DNA of 64,000 nucleotides from DATAOG01 sp963753685. GTDB lineage: Bacteria > Pseudomonadota > Alphaproteobacteria > Geminicoccales > Geminicoccaceae. The DNA lies in NCBI GenBank assembly GCA_963753685.1, contig CAVWDE010000021.1, forward strand, positions 62,001-126,000. The letters run 5' to 3'. Shown here one piece after another: positions 16,128-25,202 of the stretch; position 1 is the stretch's first letter, and every line of letters begins with the position of its first letter. Position numbers and translations under genes: made by a program. The notes beneath the pieces are model-generated. The model ran no database searches and was not told the DNA's origin. It saw nothing but the letters and a program-made list of their open reading frames with translations.

Positions 16128-16814
16128 ATGGACATCGCTTCGATCGGGCAAACGCTGTCGGTCTGGCTGCTGCCGGTCGTGATCGCGATCACCCTGCACG
16201 AGGCCGCGCATGGCTGGATGGCCGAGCGCTGCGGCGACAACACCGCCCGGCTGATGGGTCGGGTCACCTTCAATCCGATCAAGCACATCGACCCGTTCGG
16301 CACCCTGATCCTGCCGGGCCTGTTGCTGCTGCTGCACGCGCCCTTCCTGTTCGGCTACGCCAAGCCCGTGCCGGTCAACTTCGGCCGCCTCAACCACCCC
16401 AAGCGCGACATGGTCTGGGTCGCCCTCGCCGGCCCGGGCATCAACATCATCCTGGCCTTCATCGCGGCGCTCCTGCTGCATCCGGCCGCCTATCTGCCGG
16501 CCACGCTCGCCGCCTGGGTCGGTGAGAACCTGGCCAATGCGATCATCATCAACGTCGTGCTGGCGGTCTTCAACATGCTGCCGCTGCCGCCGCTCGACGG
16601 CGGCCGGGTGGTCACCGGCCTCCTGCCCAATCCCTACGCCTGGAAATTCGCGCAGCTCGAGCGCTATGGTCTGGCGATCCTGATCGGTTTGCTGTTCCTG
16701 CTGCCGATGGCCGCCGACGCCATGGGCATGCCGTTCAATCCGCTGGCAAGCGTGCTCTGGCCCCCGGTCCAGGCGCTCTACGAGCTGATCCTGACCCTCG
16801 CCGGGCTGCCCTGA
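16128..16814 (+). CDS. Site-2 protease family (M50) membrane metalloprotease
   Basis: A 228-residue integral membrane protein. The zinc-binding HEAAH lies at about residues 24-28 in the first membrane helix, and the third ligand motif NMLPLPPLDGGRV at about 148-160. Several further hydrophobic helices are visible. It belongs to the short, PDZ-less rhomboid-like S2P group whose substrates are mostly unknown. It starts three bases after nagZ and precedes scpA, a position conserved in many alphaproteobacteria. Confidence 0.92.
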   Translation: MDIASIGQTLSVWLLPVVIAITLHEAAHGWMAERCGDNTARLMGRVTFNPIKHIDPFGTLILPGLLLLLHAPFLFGYAKPVPVNFGRLNHPKRDMVWVALAGPGINIILAFIAALLLHPAAYLPATLAAWVGENLANAIIINVVLAVFNMLPLPPLDGGRVVTGLLPNPYAWKFAQLERYGLAILIGLLFLLPMAADAMGMPFNPLASVLWPPVQALYELILTLAGLP

Positions 16815-16821
16815 GCGGCCC

Positions 16822-17628
16822 GTGAGCCCACTTGGCGCGCTGCCGACCATGTCTGCCCAGGCGGACCCAGTGCCGGACCCAGTCTTGCCCGACCAGACAG
16901 CGCCGCCGACCGATTTCGTGGTCGACCTGGACGGCTTCGAGGGGCCGATCGACCTCCTGCTGGCGCTCGCCCGCGAGCAGAAGGTCGACCTTGCGAAAAT
17001 CTCGATCCTGGCGCTTGCCGACCAGTATCTCACCTATATCCAGCAGGCCCGCGACCTGAAGCTCGAGATTGCCGCCGACTATCTGGTGACCGCGGCCTGG
17101 CTCACCTACCTCAAGTCGCGCCTGCTCCTGCCACAGCCGCCGGCCGACGCCGAACCGGGGGCCGCTGAGCTCGCCGAAGCGCTGGCCTGGCGCCTGCGCC
17201 GGCTGGACGCGATCCGGCGCGCGGCCGATCAGCTGCTCGCCCGGCCGCGCCTCGGCGCCCTGCGCTTCGGACCGGGCCGCCCGGCCGGACTTCGGGTACG
17301 GCGCAAGAGCCGCTTTCGCCTGGCGCTGCATGAGCTGTTGCAGGCCTACGTCGAGCAGCGCCTGCGCACCCGCGAGCAGCGGCTGACCCTGATGGCGCCC
17401 GCGGTCTACCGGGTCGAGGACGCGCTCAGGCGTCTGACCCGGGCGCTCGGGGGACCCGACTGGCGCAACCTGCTCGCCTATCTGCCCCCGGACCTGGTCG
17501 ACGAGCGCCTGCGCCGTTCGGCGCTCGCCGCCCACCTCGCCGCCAGCCTGGAGCTCGCGCGCGACGGCGTCATCGAGCTCAGCCAGACGAGCCCGTTCGG
17601 GCCGATCTATCTGCGCCGCAAGCGTTGA
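16822..17628 (+). CDS. scpA: Segregation and condensation protein A
   Basis: A protein of up to 268 residues, the kleisin of the SMC-ScpAB complex. The N-terminal SMC-binding segment starts FVVDLDGFEGPIDLLLALAREQKVDLAKISI, then YLVTAAWLTYLKSRLLLP; the C-terminal winged helix is VIELSQTSPFGPIYLRRKR. A GTG at 16822 opens the frame; the ATG at 16849 (MSAQADPV) is an equally plausible start. The stop overlaps a TTG of the scpB frame, indicating one operon. Confidence 0.93.
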   Translation: MSPLGALPTMSAQADPVPDPVLPDQTAPPTDFVVDLDGFEGPIDLLLALAREQKVDLAKISILALADQYLTYIQQARDLKLEIAADYLVTAAWLTYLKSRLLLPQPPADAEPGAAELAEALAWRLRRLDAIRRAADQLLARPRLGALRFGPGRPAGLRVRRKSRFRLALHELLQAYVEQRLRTREQRLTLMAPAVYRVEDALRRLTRALGGPDWRNLLAYLPPDLVDERLRRSALAAHLAASLELARDGVIELSQTSPFGPIYLRRKR

Positions 17629-17651
17629 TCACCGGAGATGAGCCGGGCAGC

Positions 17652-18311
17652 ATGAGCCGGGAACTGGGCAAGCGGATCGTCGAGGCGCTGCTGTTCGCGG
17701 CCGAGGAGCCGCTCGACGTCCTGACCATCCAGGCGCATCTGCCGGGCGGCCTGCACGCGGCTGAGCTGCTCGACGAGCTGATCCGCGACTATGCCGGCCG
17801 CGGCGTGCGCCTCGAGGCCCACGGCGGCCGCTTCGCGCTCCGCACCGCACCCGACCTCGCCCCCTATCTCGAGCGCGAGCAGGTGCAGAGCCGGCGCCTG
17901 TCGCGCGCCGCTCTCGAGACGCTCGCGATCATCGCCTACCATCAGCCGATCACCCGCGCCGAGCTCGAGGAGATGCGCGGCGTCACGGTCAGCAAGGGCA
18001 CCCTCGATCTGCTGCTCGAGACCGGCTGGGTGCAACCCAAGGGCCGCCGCGAGACTCCGGGCCGACCGGTCACCTGGGTGACCACGCCGACCTTCCTCGA
18101 CCACTTCGACCTGGCCGCACTCGATGATCTGCCGCGCATCGAGGAGCTCTTGCAGGTGGGTCTGCTCGGCCCCGTCGCTGCCGCCGGCGGGCTACCCCTG
18201 ACCATGCCCGACGCCGGCGGCGACACGCTGCCCGAGGACGCGATCGACGACCCCGACGACGAGCCGCGGGACGCGCTCGACCCCGAGCTCGAGGATCACT
18301 CCCACGGCTGA
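17652..18311 (+). CDS. scpB: Segregation and condensation protein B
   Basis: A 219-residue partner of ScpA in the SMC condensin. Two winged-helix domains are visible: LGKRIVEALLFAAEEPLDV and RLSRAALETLAIIAYHQPITRAELEEMRGV, with the conserved GWVQPKGRRETPGRP loop. The ATG at 17652 gives the usual N terminus MSRELGKRIVEALLFA; a TTG at 17625 overlapping the scpA stop would add nine residues. The C-terminal 60 residues are acidic and probably disordered. Confidence 0.93.
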   Translation: MSRELGKRIVEALLFAAEEPLDVLTIQAHLPGGLHAAELLDELIRDYAGRGVRLEAHGGRFALRTAPDLAPYLEREQVQSRRLSRAALETLAIIAYHQPITRAELEEMRGVTVSKGTLDLLLETGWVQPKGRRETPGRPVTWVTTPTFLDHFDLAALDDLPRIEELLQVGLLGPVAAAGGLPLTMPDAGGDTLPEDAIDDPDDEPRDALDPELEDHSHG

Positions 18312-18407
18312 GCTCGGCCGGCGCGCGGCACAAGACCGCGTCGGCTTGACCTCGGGGTGGTGTCACCGTACCTGCTCTTGAGCACGCCTGACGACGCTGG
18401 AGCCAAA

Positions 18408-19496
18408 ATGGCCGCCACGGCCCACGCCCGCGCCGACCACGACCCCGCCGCTGGCCTCGAAGTTGAGGGGCTGCGCCACGCCTATGGCGAGCGCACCGTC
18501 CTGAGCGAGGTCGACCTCAGCCTGGCCACCGGCGAGGTGCATTGCCTGGTCGGTCCCTCGGGCTGCGGCAAGACCACCATGCTGCGCCTGATCGCCGGGC
18601 TCGAGCCGGTCCAGAGCGGTCGGATCGTGATCGACGGCGAGGTGGTCGCCGAGCCGGGCTACGCCTGCGCCCCCGAGCTGCGGCGGGTCGGGCTGATGTT
18701 CCAGGACTTCGCCCTGTTCCCGCATCTGCGCGTGCTCGACAACGTCGCCTTCGGCCTGCGCGGCCTCGACCACCGGGCGCGCCGGCGCCGGGCGCAGGAG
18801 CTGCTCGCCCAGGTCGAGCTCGACGCTCATGCCGACAGCTATCCGCACATGCTCTCGGGCGGCGAGCAGCAGCGCGTGGCGCTCGCCCGGGCGCTCGCCC
18901 CGAAGCCCCGCCTGATGCTGCTCGACGAGCCATTTTCGAGCCTCGATGCCATGCTCCGCGCCCATGTCAGGGACGACGCCATCGCGCTCCTGCGCACCGC
19001 CGGCACGCCGGTCCTGATGGTCACCCACGACGCCGACGAGGCGGTCCGGGTCGCCGATCGGATCCACGTCATGCAGGACGGCCGGATGCTCCAGCACGGC
19101 ACGCCGGCCGATCTGTACGCGCACCCGGCCAACCCGTTCGTCGCCGGCTTCTTCGGGCCGCTCAACCGGTACAAGGGCTGGGTCGTGGGCGGCCTGGTCA
19201 GCACGCCGCTCGGCCCGCTCGAGGTCGCCGACCTGGCCGACGGCTCGCCGGTCGACGTGCTGATCCGGCCCGAGGGCGTGCGGCTGCTCCGCGACGGCGG
19301 CGCGACGCCCCGTCGGTTCCGGGTGCGGCGAATTCGCGATCTCGGCACCAACCGCGTCCTGGAGCTCGAGCTGCCCGACGGGCCGCCGGTGATCGTGCGC
19401 ATGACCAGCATCGCCGAGTTCGCGGCGGGCGACGTGGTTGCCGTCGAGGTCGACCCGCGCCAGATCTACGTCTATCGCGCGCCGCCGGGGCGTTAG
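18408..19496 (+). CDS. ABC transporter ATP-binding protein, FbpC/PotA-like (orphan)
   Basis: A 362-residue ATPase. Walker A GPSGCGKTT, Q-loop FQDFALFPHLRV, signature LSGGEQQRVALARAL, Walker B RLMLLDEPFSSLD and the switch His in MVTHDADEAV are all intact. A C-terminal TOBE-like regulatory domain (VDVLIRPEGVRLL, then TNRVLELELPDGPPVIVRM) marks the subfamily importing iron, sulfate or spermidine/putrescine. No permease or binding protein is nearby, so its partner must be encoded elsewhere. The ATG at 18408 has GGAGCC just upstream. Confidence 0.88.
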   Translation: MAATAHARADHDPAAGLEVEGLRHAYGERTVLSEVDLSLATGEVHCLVGPSGCGKTTMLRLIAGLEPVQSGRIVIDGEVVAEPGYACAPELRRVGLMFQDFALFPHLRVLDNVAFGLRGLDHRARRRRAQELLAQVELDAHADSYPHMLSGGEQQRVALARALAPKPRLMLLDEPFSSLDAMLRAHVRDDAIALLRTAGTPVLMVTHDADEAVRVADRIHVMQDGRMLQHGTPADLYAHPANPFVAGFFGPLNRYKGWVVGGLVSTPLGPLEVADLADGSPVDVLIRPEGVRLLRDGGATPRRFRVRRIRDLGTNRVLELELPDGPPVIVRMTSIAEFAAGDVVAVEVDPRQIYVYRAPPGR

Positions 19497-19604
19497 CGGT
19501 GCGCGTTGCGTGGGGCCGGGTTTTCTGCGAGACTTCCTGTCAAGCTCGAGGTCCCGAGGCTGCGCGATGGGCGCGTCGGGATCGGTGCGAGAGGAGTTCC
19601 TTCG

Positions 19605-19847
19605 ATGAGCATCGGTATCTGGCAGGTCGTGCTGATCCTGGTGATCGTCCTGATCCTGTTCGGCGCCGGTAAGCTGCCGAAGGTCATGGGCGACGTCGCC
19701 AAGGGTGTGAAGAACTTCAAAGCCGGCATGAAGGACGACGACGAGGACGACAAGCCCGCGGCGTTGACGACCGAGGCCGCCGATGAGCAGGTGAGGGCGC
19801 GGGTCGCCGAGCCGAGCCTCAATCGGGACGAGGCGGCCAAGACCTAG
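19605..19847 (+). CDS. tatA: Sec-independent translocase subunit TatA
   Basis: An 80-residue pore-forming subunit of the twin-arginine translocase. It has the N-terminal membrane helix SIGIWQVVLILVIVLILFG, the hinge GAGKLPKV and the amphipathic helix GDVAKGVKNFKAGMKDD, followed by an acidic tail. The ATG at 19605 is preceded by GAGAGGAG and gives the standard start. First gene of tatABC. Confidence 0.95.
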   Translation: MSIGIWQVVLILVIVLILFGAGKLPKVMGDVAKGVKNFKAGMKDDDEDDKPAALTTEAADEQVRARVAEPSLNRDEAAKT

Positions 19848-19880
19848 GCGCGCGGTCGCCCGGGCGGAGGAGGACCGGCG

Positions 19881-20483
19881 GTGTTTGATGTCGGCTGGTC
19901 GGAGATGGCGGTCATCCTGCTGGTCGCCCTCGTGGTGATCGGGCCGCGGGATCTGCCGCGCGTCGCGCGCACCATGGGCAAGTGGGTCGCCAAGGGCCGG
20001 TCGATGGCGCGCGAGTTCCAGAGCGCGCTCGAGGACATGGCCCGCGAGGCCGAGCTCGACAAGGTCAAGAGCGAGATCGAGAAAGCCGCTCGGACCGACT
20101 TCGGCAAGACCGTCGAGAACACCATCGATCCGACCGGCGAGCTCGGCAGGGCGTTCGATCCGACCGCCAAGAGCGGTGCCAAGGGGACCGCGGGCCCGGG
20201 CACGCCCGCGGCCGAGGCGGTCAAGCCGGAGCCGCCGGCCGAGGCCGCCAAGCCGGAGCCGGCCGAGGCCACCAAGCCGGAGCCGGCCGAGATCGCCAAG
20301 GCCGAGCCGGCCGCGCCCGCCGGGGCTGAGCCTGCGGTTGCCGCGCCTGCCGACCCCAAGCCTGCGGGTCCCCAGCCGACCAACGGCAAGGCGGCCGCCC
20401 TCGAGCCGGAGCCGCCGGCCGCGGGCAACGGCGCCGCGAGCTCGCCGCCCGCACGTGAGACCGCGCCGGCCGACCCCAGCTAA
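19881..20483 (+). CDS. tatB: Sec-independent translocase subunit TatB
   Basis: A 200-residue substrate-receptor subunit. The membrane helix and hinge read FDVGWSEMAVILLVALVVIGPRDLP, followed by the amphipathic helix VARTMGKWVAKGRSMAREFQ. The C-terminal 90 residues are a Pro/Ala/Glu/Lys tail with repeated KPEPAEA-type units, longer than in many TatB proteins. GTG start with GGAGGAGGA upstream. Its stop codon directly abuts the tatC ATG with no gap. Confidence 0.93.
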   Translation: MFDVGWSEMAVILLVALVVIGPRDLPRVARTMGKWVAKGRSMAREFQSALEDMAREAELDKVKSEIEKAARTDFGKTVENTIDPTGELGRAFDPTAKSGAKGTAGPGTPAAEAVKPEPPAEAAKPEPAEATKPEPAEIAKAEPAAPAGAEPAVAAPADPKPAGPQPTNGKAAALEPEPPAAGNGAASSPPARETAPADPS

Positions 20484-21299
20484 ATGGCGCTGATCAAGGA
20501 CCTTGATGACCGGCAGATGCCGTTGCTCGACCATCTGATCGAGCTGCGCAACCGGTTGATGTACGCCACCGCCGCGATCCTGATCGGCTTCGTGATCTGC
20601 TATTTCTTCAAGGAACACATCTACGCCTTTCTGGTCAAACCGCTGGCCGACATCTATCAGGGGCAGGCCGGCCGGCGGATGATCTACACCGGTCTGACCG
20701 AGGCGTTCTTCACCTACGTCAAGGTATCGTTCTGGGCCGGGGCCTTCCTCGCCTTCCCGTTTGTCGCGACCCAGGTCTGGATGTTCATCGCGCCCGGGCT
20801 GTACCGCAACGAGAAGCAGGCCTTCCTGCCGTTCCTGATCGCGACCCCGGTGCTGTTCTTCATCGGCGCCGCGATGGCCTATTACGTGGTGTTCCCGCTC
20901 GCCTGGCGGTTTTTCGTGAGCTTCGAGACCCCGGGCGGACCCGGCACGCTGCCGATCGAGCTCGAGGCCCGGGTCGGCGAGTACCTGTCGCTGGTGATGA
21001 AGCTGATCTTCGCCTTCGGCCTCGCGTTCCAACTGCCGGTGGCGCTGACGCTGATGGGGCGGGTCGGCCTGATCAGCGCCGAGCAGCTACGCAAGAACCG
21101 CCGGTTCGCGATCGTCGGCGTGTTCGTCGCGGCCGCGGTCATCACCCCGCCGGACATCTTCAGCCAGATCAGCCTGGCCATCCCGATTCTCATTCTTTAC
21201 GAGATCTCAATCATCGCGGTGCGAATGGTCGAGCGCCGGCGGGCCGAGGCCGAGGCGGCCGAAGCGGCGGCCGAGAAGGCCGGTGGCGCGCGCGACTGA
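20484..21299 (+). CDS. tatC: Sec-independent translocase subunit TatC
   Basis: A 271-residue inner-membrane protein with six membrane helices that binds twin-arginine signal peptides. The conserved N terminus MPLLDHLIELRNRLMYA, the glutamate loop EAFFTYVKVSFWAG, and LPVALTLMGRVGLISAEQLRKNRR with PPDIFSQ are typical. The C terminus is a short Glu/Ala-rich tail. Confidence 0.97.
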   Translation: MALIKDLDDRQMPLLDHLIELRNRLMYATAAILIGFVICYFFKEHIYAFLVKPLADIYQGQAGRRMIYTGLTEAFFTYVKVSFWAGAFLAFPFVATQVWMFIAPGLYRNEKQAFLPFLIATPVLFFIGAAMAYYVVFPLAWRFFVSFETPGGPGTLPIELEARVGEYLSLVMKLIFAFGLAFQLPVALTLMGRVGLISAEQLRKNRRFAIVGVFVAAAVITPPDIFSQISLAIPILILYEISIIAVRMVERRRAEAEAAEAAAEKAGGARD

Positions 21300-21354
21300 G
21301 GTACCTGGCGATGCCCGCTTCGAGGCTCATGCCCGCTTTGCGTTGTGATCTGCC

Positions 21355-22629
21355 GTGCTCGACCTGAAGTGGCTGCGTGACCAGCCGGAGGCGCTCGACC
21401 GGTCGCTCGCCCGTCGGGGCCAGGCGCCGATGGCGGCGACCCTGCTCGAGGAGGACGCCGCGATCCGCGCGCTGCAGACCGACCTGCAGGAGCGCCAGGC
21501 GCGGCGCAACGCGCTGTCCCGGGAGATCGGCCGCCTGCGCGCCCGCGGTGGCGAGGCCGACGCGGTGCTCGCCGAGGTCGCAGCCCTCAAGCGTGAGATC
21601 CAGGCCGACGAGGACCGGGTGCGCGAGCGGATCGCCGCCCTCGACGCCGAGCTCGCCGGCATCCCCAACGTCCTCGCCGACGACGTGCCCGATGGCGCCG
21701 ACGAGGGCGCCAACGTCGAGCTGCGGCGCTGGGGCGAGCCGCGCGCCTTCGACTTCGCGCCCAAGGAGCACGACGAGATCGGCGCCCCCTTGGGCATGGA
21801 TTTCGGCCGCGCCGCCAAGCTCGCGGGCGCCCGCTTCGTCGCCCTGTTCGGTCCGCTCGCCAGGCTGGAGCGGGCGCTCGCCGGCTTCATGCTCGACCTG
21901 CAGACCAAGGAGCACGGCTATACCGAGGTCAACCCGCCGCTGCTGGTGCGCGACCACGTCCTGTTCGGCACCGGCCAGCTGCCCAAGTTCGCCGACGATC
22001 AGTTCCGCACCACGACCGGGCATTGGCTGATCCCGACCGCCGAGGTGGCACTCACCAACCTGGTCGCCGACGAGATCCTGGAGGCCGAGGGCCTGCCGCT
22101 CCGCTACACCGCCTGGACCCCCTGCTTTCGCCTGGAAGCCGGGGCGGCCGGCAAGGACACCAAGGGCATGATCCGCCAGCACCAGTTCAGCAAGGTCGAG
22201 CTGGTCAGCATCACCCGGCCCGAGCAGTCCGAGGCCGAGCACGAGCGCATGACCGCCTGCGCCGAGGCGGTCCTGCAGCGGCTCGAGCTGCCCTATCGGG
22301 TCATCATCCTGTGCAGCGGCGATACCGGTTTCCAGGCGCGCAAGACCTATGACATCGAGGTCTGGCTGCCGGGCCAGGGGCGCTATCGGGAGATCTCGAG
22401 CTGCTCGAACTGCGGCGACTTCCAGGCGCGCCGGATGCGTGCCCGCTTCCGGCCGAAGGGCGAGCGCCGGACCGAGTTCGTGCACACGCTGAACGGCTCC
22501 GGGCTCGCGGTCGGCCGCACCCTGATCGCGGTGCTCGAGAACTGCCAGGAGGCTGACGGCAGCGTCCGCCTGCCCACCGCCCTGAAGCCCTACATGGATG
22601 GCCGGGAGCGCCTCAGCCCCGATGACTGA
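21355..22629 (+). CDS. serS: Seryl-tRNA synthetase
   Basis: A 424-residue class II synthetase. The N-terminal coiled-coil arm (about 25-105, with LQTDLQERQARRNALSREIG) binds the long variable arm of tRNA-Ser. Catalytic motifs are visible: motif 2 TPCFRLEAGAAGKDTKGMIRQ and motif 3 LNGSGLAVGRTLIAVLE, plus the TAEVALTNL serine-binding loop. GTG start at 21355. It overlaps surE by eight bases. tatC-serS-surE is a standard alphaproteobacterial order. Confidence 0.97.
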   Translation: MLDLKWLRDQPEALDRSLARRGQAPMAATLLEEDAAIRALQTDLQERQARRNALSREIGRLRARGGEADAVLAEVAALKREIQADEDRVRERIAALDAELAGIPNVLADDVPDGADEGANVELRRWGEPRAFDFAPKEHDEIGAPLGMDFGRAAKLAGARFVALFGPLARLERALAGFMLDLQTKEHGYTEVNPPLLVRDHVLFGTGQLPKFADDQFRTTTGHWLIPTAEVALTNLVADEILEAEGLPLRYTAWTPCFRLEAGAAGKDTKGMIRQHQFSKVELVSITRPEQSEAEHERMTACAEAVLQRLELPYRVIILCSGDTGFQARKTYDIEVWLPGQGRYREISSCSNCGDFQARRMRARFRPKGERRTEFVHTLNGSGLAVGRTLIAVLENCQEADGSVRLPTALKPYMDGRERLSPDD

Positions 22630-23419
22630 CGCCGCCCAGCGCCCGAACGGGCAGCGGGCCAAGGCGCCGCGCATTCTGGTGACCAACGACGACGGCATCA
22701 ATGCGTCGGGGCTGCGGGTTTTGGAGCGGGTCGCCCGCAAGCTCAGCAACGACGTCTGGGTGGTAGCGCCCGAGACCAACCAGAGCGGCGCCTCGCATTC
22801 CCTGACCATGCACCGGCCGCTGCGCATCCGGAAGCTGTCCAGGCGCCGCTTCGCGGTCGATGGCACGCCGACCGACTGCGTGCTGCTGGCGCTCCAGATC
22901 GTGATCAAGGGCGGACCCGCCGAGCTGGTGCTGTCCGGCGTCAATCACGGCGGCAATCTCGGTGAGGACGTGACCTACTCGGGCACCATCGCCGCCGCCA
23001 TGGAAGCGACCCTGTTCAACGTTCCGGCGTTCGCCCTGAGCCAGGGCTGCCGCAACGGCCAGCCGGTCAATTGGGCCACCGCGGAGCAGCATGCGCCGGA
23101 GCTCATCGAGCGTCTGTTTACAACGGATTGGCCACAGGATCTCCTGATCAACATCAATTTTCCCGACTGCCCGGCCGACGCCGTCTCGGGCTATCAGGTG
23201 ACCAGCCAGGGCAAGCGCAAGCTCGGCGATGAGCTGCTCGAGCGCATCGACCCGCGCGGCCAACCCTATGTCTGGATTGGCGGTTTGCGGTCCGACGATG
23301 TCCAGCAGGCGGGCACCGATCTGCAGGCGGTCGCGGCCAACTACATCTCGGTGACGCCGGTCCACATGGACATGACCCACCGGCCGAGCTTCGAGCGCCT
23401 CCGTCTTGCGTTGAAGTAG
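22622..23419 (+). CDS. surE: 5'/3'-nucleotidase SurE
   Basis: A 265-residue metal-dependent nucleoside monophosphatase for stationary-phase survival. The metal-binding motif RILVTNDDGINASGL is near the N terminus, then VVAPETNQSGASHSLTMHRPLR, GTPTDCV and LSGVNHGGNLGEDVTYSGTIAAAMEA. The ATG at 22622 overlaps the serS stop and is the natural start. In many relatives pcm follows surE; here the next gene is nlpD after a 200-base gap. Confidence 0.96.
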   Translation: MTDAAQRPNGQRAKAPRILVTNDDGINASGLRVLERVARKLSNDVWVVAPETNQSGASHSLTMHRPLRIRKLSRRRFAVDGTPTDCVLLALQIVIKGGPAELVLSGVNHGGNLGEDVTYSGTIAAAMEATLFNVPAFALSQGCRNGQPVNWATAEQHAPELIERLFTTDWPQDLLININFPDCPADAVSGYQVTSQGKRKLGDELLERIDPRGQPYVWIGGLRSDDVQQAGTDLQAVAANYISVTPVHMDMTHRPSFERLRLALK

Positions 23420-23621
23420 AACCTTCACCGCCTGAGCAGCACCCGGCAACGTCATGTAAACCGACCAGTAACGCGACCACATCCCAGGTTTTAGTCTTAA
23501 TTCGTAACTTTAATCGGCCGGTGATTGGGCCTGTGAGAGGTCAAGAGGGCATACTACGGGACGCAACATTGCCAGCAAAATTTCTTGATTTGTCGCCTGT
23601 AGGTTTATTAATCTTACCGGC

Positions 23622-24803
23622 ATGCAAGGGATTGTTCAGCATAACGGCCGGTGGCGACTGGCCTTGATCATGGTCGCGGGTGGGCTGACGGCCGCCTGCT
23701 CGACCTATCAGCCGCTCAATCGCGGCAGCGACGTGCCCTGGGCCAAGGCCAGCCGGATGGCGTCGGCGGACAGCGCGCAACCGAGCGCGACCGCGCCGGC
23801 GGCAGCGCAGCTGCCCGAAGACCGCTACGTCGTGCGGCGGGGAGACCGGCTCGCGGACGTCGCGGCCAGCTACGGCCTGAGCGCCGAGGCGTTGGCCAAA
23901 GCCAACCGGCTCAAGGCGCCGGACCTCCTCTACGTGGGCCAGGTGCTCTGCGTTCCCAAGGACGGGCAGGTGGCCAAGGCTGAGGATGGGCTGGGCGCCG
24001 AGCCGTCAGCAGGGCCGGCCGCCGGGCTCGCGGCGGTGCAGGTCGCCGAGGCCGAGGATGCGCGGGTCGCCGATCGTCAGGATGTCCAGGTCGCCGAGGC
24101 CGAGGATGTGCAGGCCACCGATGTGGCGCCCGCGGCCGGCCCGGTAGCCGCCGCCCCCGCTCCAGCGAGCGGCGATCGCTATGTGGTGCGCCGCGGCGAG
24201 ACCCTCTGGTCGATCGCGAAGCGGATCGACGTGCCCCTGGTCCGGCTCGCGGCGGCCAATCAGATCGCGTCGCCCTACGACGTCTTTGCCGGCCAAAGGC
24301 TGCGGATTCCCGGTCCGGGTGGGAGCAGCGCGCAGTTGGTGGCGCCGGGGCCGGTGCCGGCGCACCGGCACGCCACCGGTGAGCCGCCGCCGCTCACCGG
24401 TCGAGGCTTTCTCTGGCCGGTGAACGGCAAGGTGATCGGCGACTTCGGGCGGACCAAGCGGGGGCAGTGGCGCGACGGGATCGACATCGCCGCCCGCCAG
24501 GGCGCCCCGGTCCTGGCCGCGGAAACCGGCATCGTCGCCTACGCCGGCGACGGCATCCACGGCTATGGCCGCCTGATCCTCTTGCGCCACGCCGAGGGCT
24601 ACATCACCACCTACGCCCACAATGCCGCCCTGTTGGTCGAGGCCGGCGAGCTGGTCGAGCGCGGCCAGGTGATCGCCCGGGTCGGCTCGACCGGCGACGC
24701 GGCGCGCAGCCTGCTGCATTTCGAGCTGCGCAAGGGCCGCAAGCCGATCGATCCGGAGACCGTGCTGGTGCGCGACTCGACCGCGGTCGCCAGCACCGAA
24801 TAG
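23622..24803 (+). CDS. nlpD: NlpD-like lipoprotein, LysM and degenerate M23 domain
   Basis: A 393-residue outer-membrane lipoprotein. The lipobox LTAAC puts the lipidated Cys at residue 26. Two LysM peptidoglycan-binding domains (YVVRRGDRLADVAASYG and YVVRRGETLWSIAKRIDVP) are separated by an Ala/Glu-rich linker with a repeated QVAEAED unit. The C terminus is an M23 fold, but the first zinc His is Arg (WRDGIDIA), as in non-catalytic activators; TTYAHNAALLV and LHFELRKG are kept. It therefore probably activates a wall amidase (AmiC type) at division rather than cutting wall itself. The leader 23420-23621 is AT-rich with an early promoter candidate too weak to call. Confidence 0.88.
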   Translation: MQGIVQHNGRWRLALIMVAGGLTAACSTYQPLNRGSDVPWAKASRMASADSAQPSATAPAAAQLPEDRYVVRRGDRLADVAASYGLSAEALAKANRLKAPDLLYVGQVLCVPKDGQVAKAEDGLGAEPSAGPAAGLAAVQVAEAEDARVADRQDVQVAEAEDVQATDVAPAAGPVAAAPAPASGDRYVVRRGETLWSIAKRIDVPLVRLAAANQIASPYDVFAGQRLRIPGPGGSSAQLVAPGPVPAHRHATGEPPPLTGRGFLWPVNGKVIGDFGRTKRGQWRDGIDIAARQGAPVLAAETGIVAYAGDGIHGYGRLILLRHAEGYITTYAHNAALLVEAGELVERGQVIARVGSTGDAARSLLHFELRKGRKPIDPETVLVRDSTAVASTE

Positions 24804-24890
24804 CAGGCGCCGCAGCGCCGCTGGACAGCGCCGCTCGAAGCTGGTCTGCTGCCACCCGGTCGAACAAGATCAGGCTCGGCGCTGCAACTC

Positions 24891-25202
24891 ATGCCGGTTC
24901 GCACGCAGATCCCGCAGGCCAACCAGCAACCCACTCACGGCGCCGGCCGCCACCCCGCAATCGCGGCCATGGTCGAGCAGATCCGCTGCGTGCCGGCGGT
25001 CGAACGGATCCTGCTGTTCGGCTCCCGCGCGCGCGGCGATCACCGGGAGCGCTCGGACATCGACTTGGCGATCGCGTGCCCCGGGGCCGATGCCGCCGAC
25101 TGGGCCAGAATCTGGCTGATCGTCGACGACGCTCCGACCCTTCTGGCCGTCGACCTGGTCCGGTTGGAGCATGCCGGCGACGCCCTGCGCCGGCAGATGT
25201 GA
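24891..25202 (+). CDS. MNT-type nucleotidyltransferase (minimal Pol-beta fold)
   Basis: A protein of 103 residues. The catalytic motif is LLFGSRARGDHRERSDIDLAI: the Gly-Ser loop followed by Asp-x-Asp. Such proteins pair with HEPN partners as toxin-antitoxin modules, where the MNT protein AMPylates the HEPN toxin. The expected C-terminal 'EG..fyeR' end is not in this frame; a matching VIFCERR is found in another frame just past the TGA, suggesting frame damage at the 3' end. ATG 24969 is an alternative start. The partner downstream is decayed, so the module is likely non-functional. Confidence 0.7.
   Translation: MPVRTQIPQANQQPTHGAGRHPAIAAMVEQIRCVPAVERILLFGSRARGDHRERSDIDLAIACPGADAADWARIWLIVDDAPTLLAVDLVRLEHAGDALRRQM

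Noticed and set aside
20218..20330. Repeat array in tatB
   Set aside because: It encodes the Lys-Pro-Glu-Pro-Ala tail of TatB and varies unit to unit; it is better described as low-complexity protein.
18363..21032. An 889-codon leftward open frame
   Set aside because: It is antisense to the ABC ATPase and tatABC genes, all of which are convincing; the translation has no recognisable domain.
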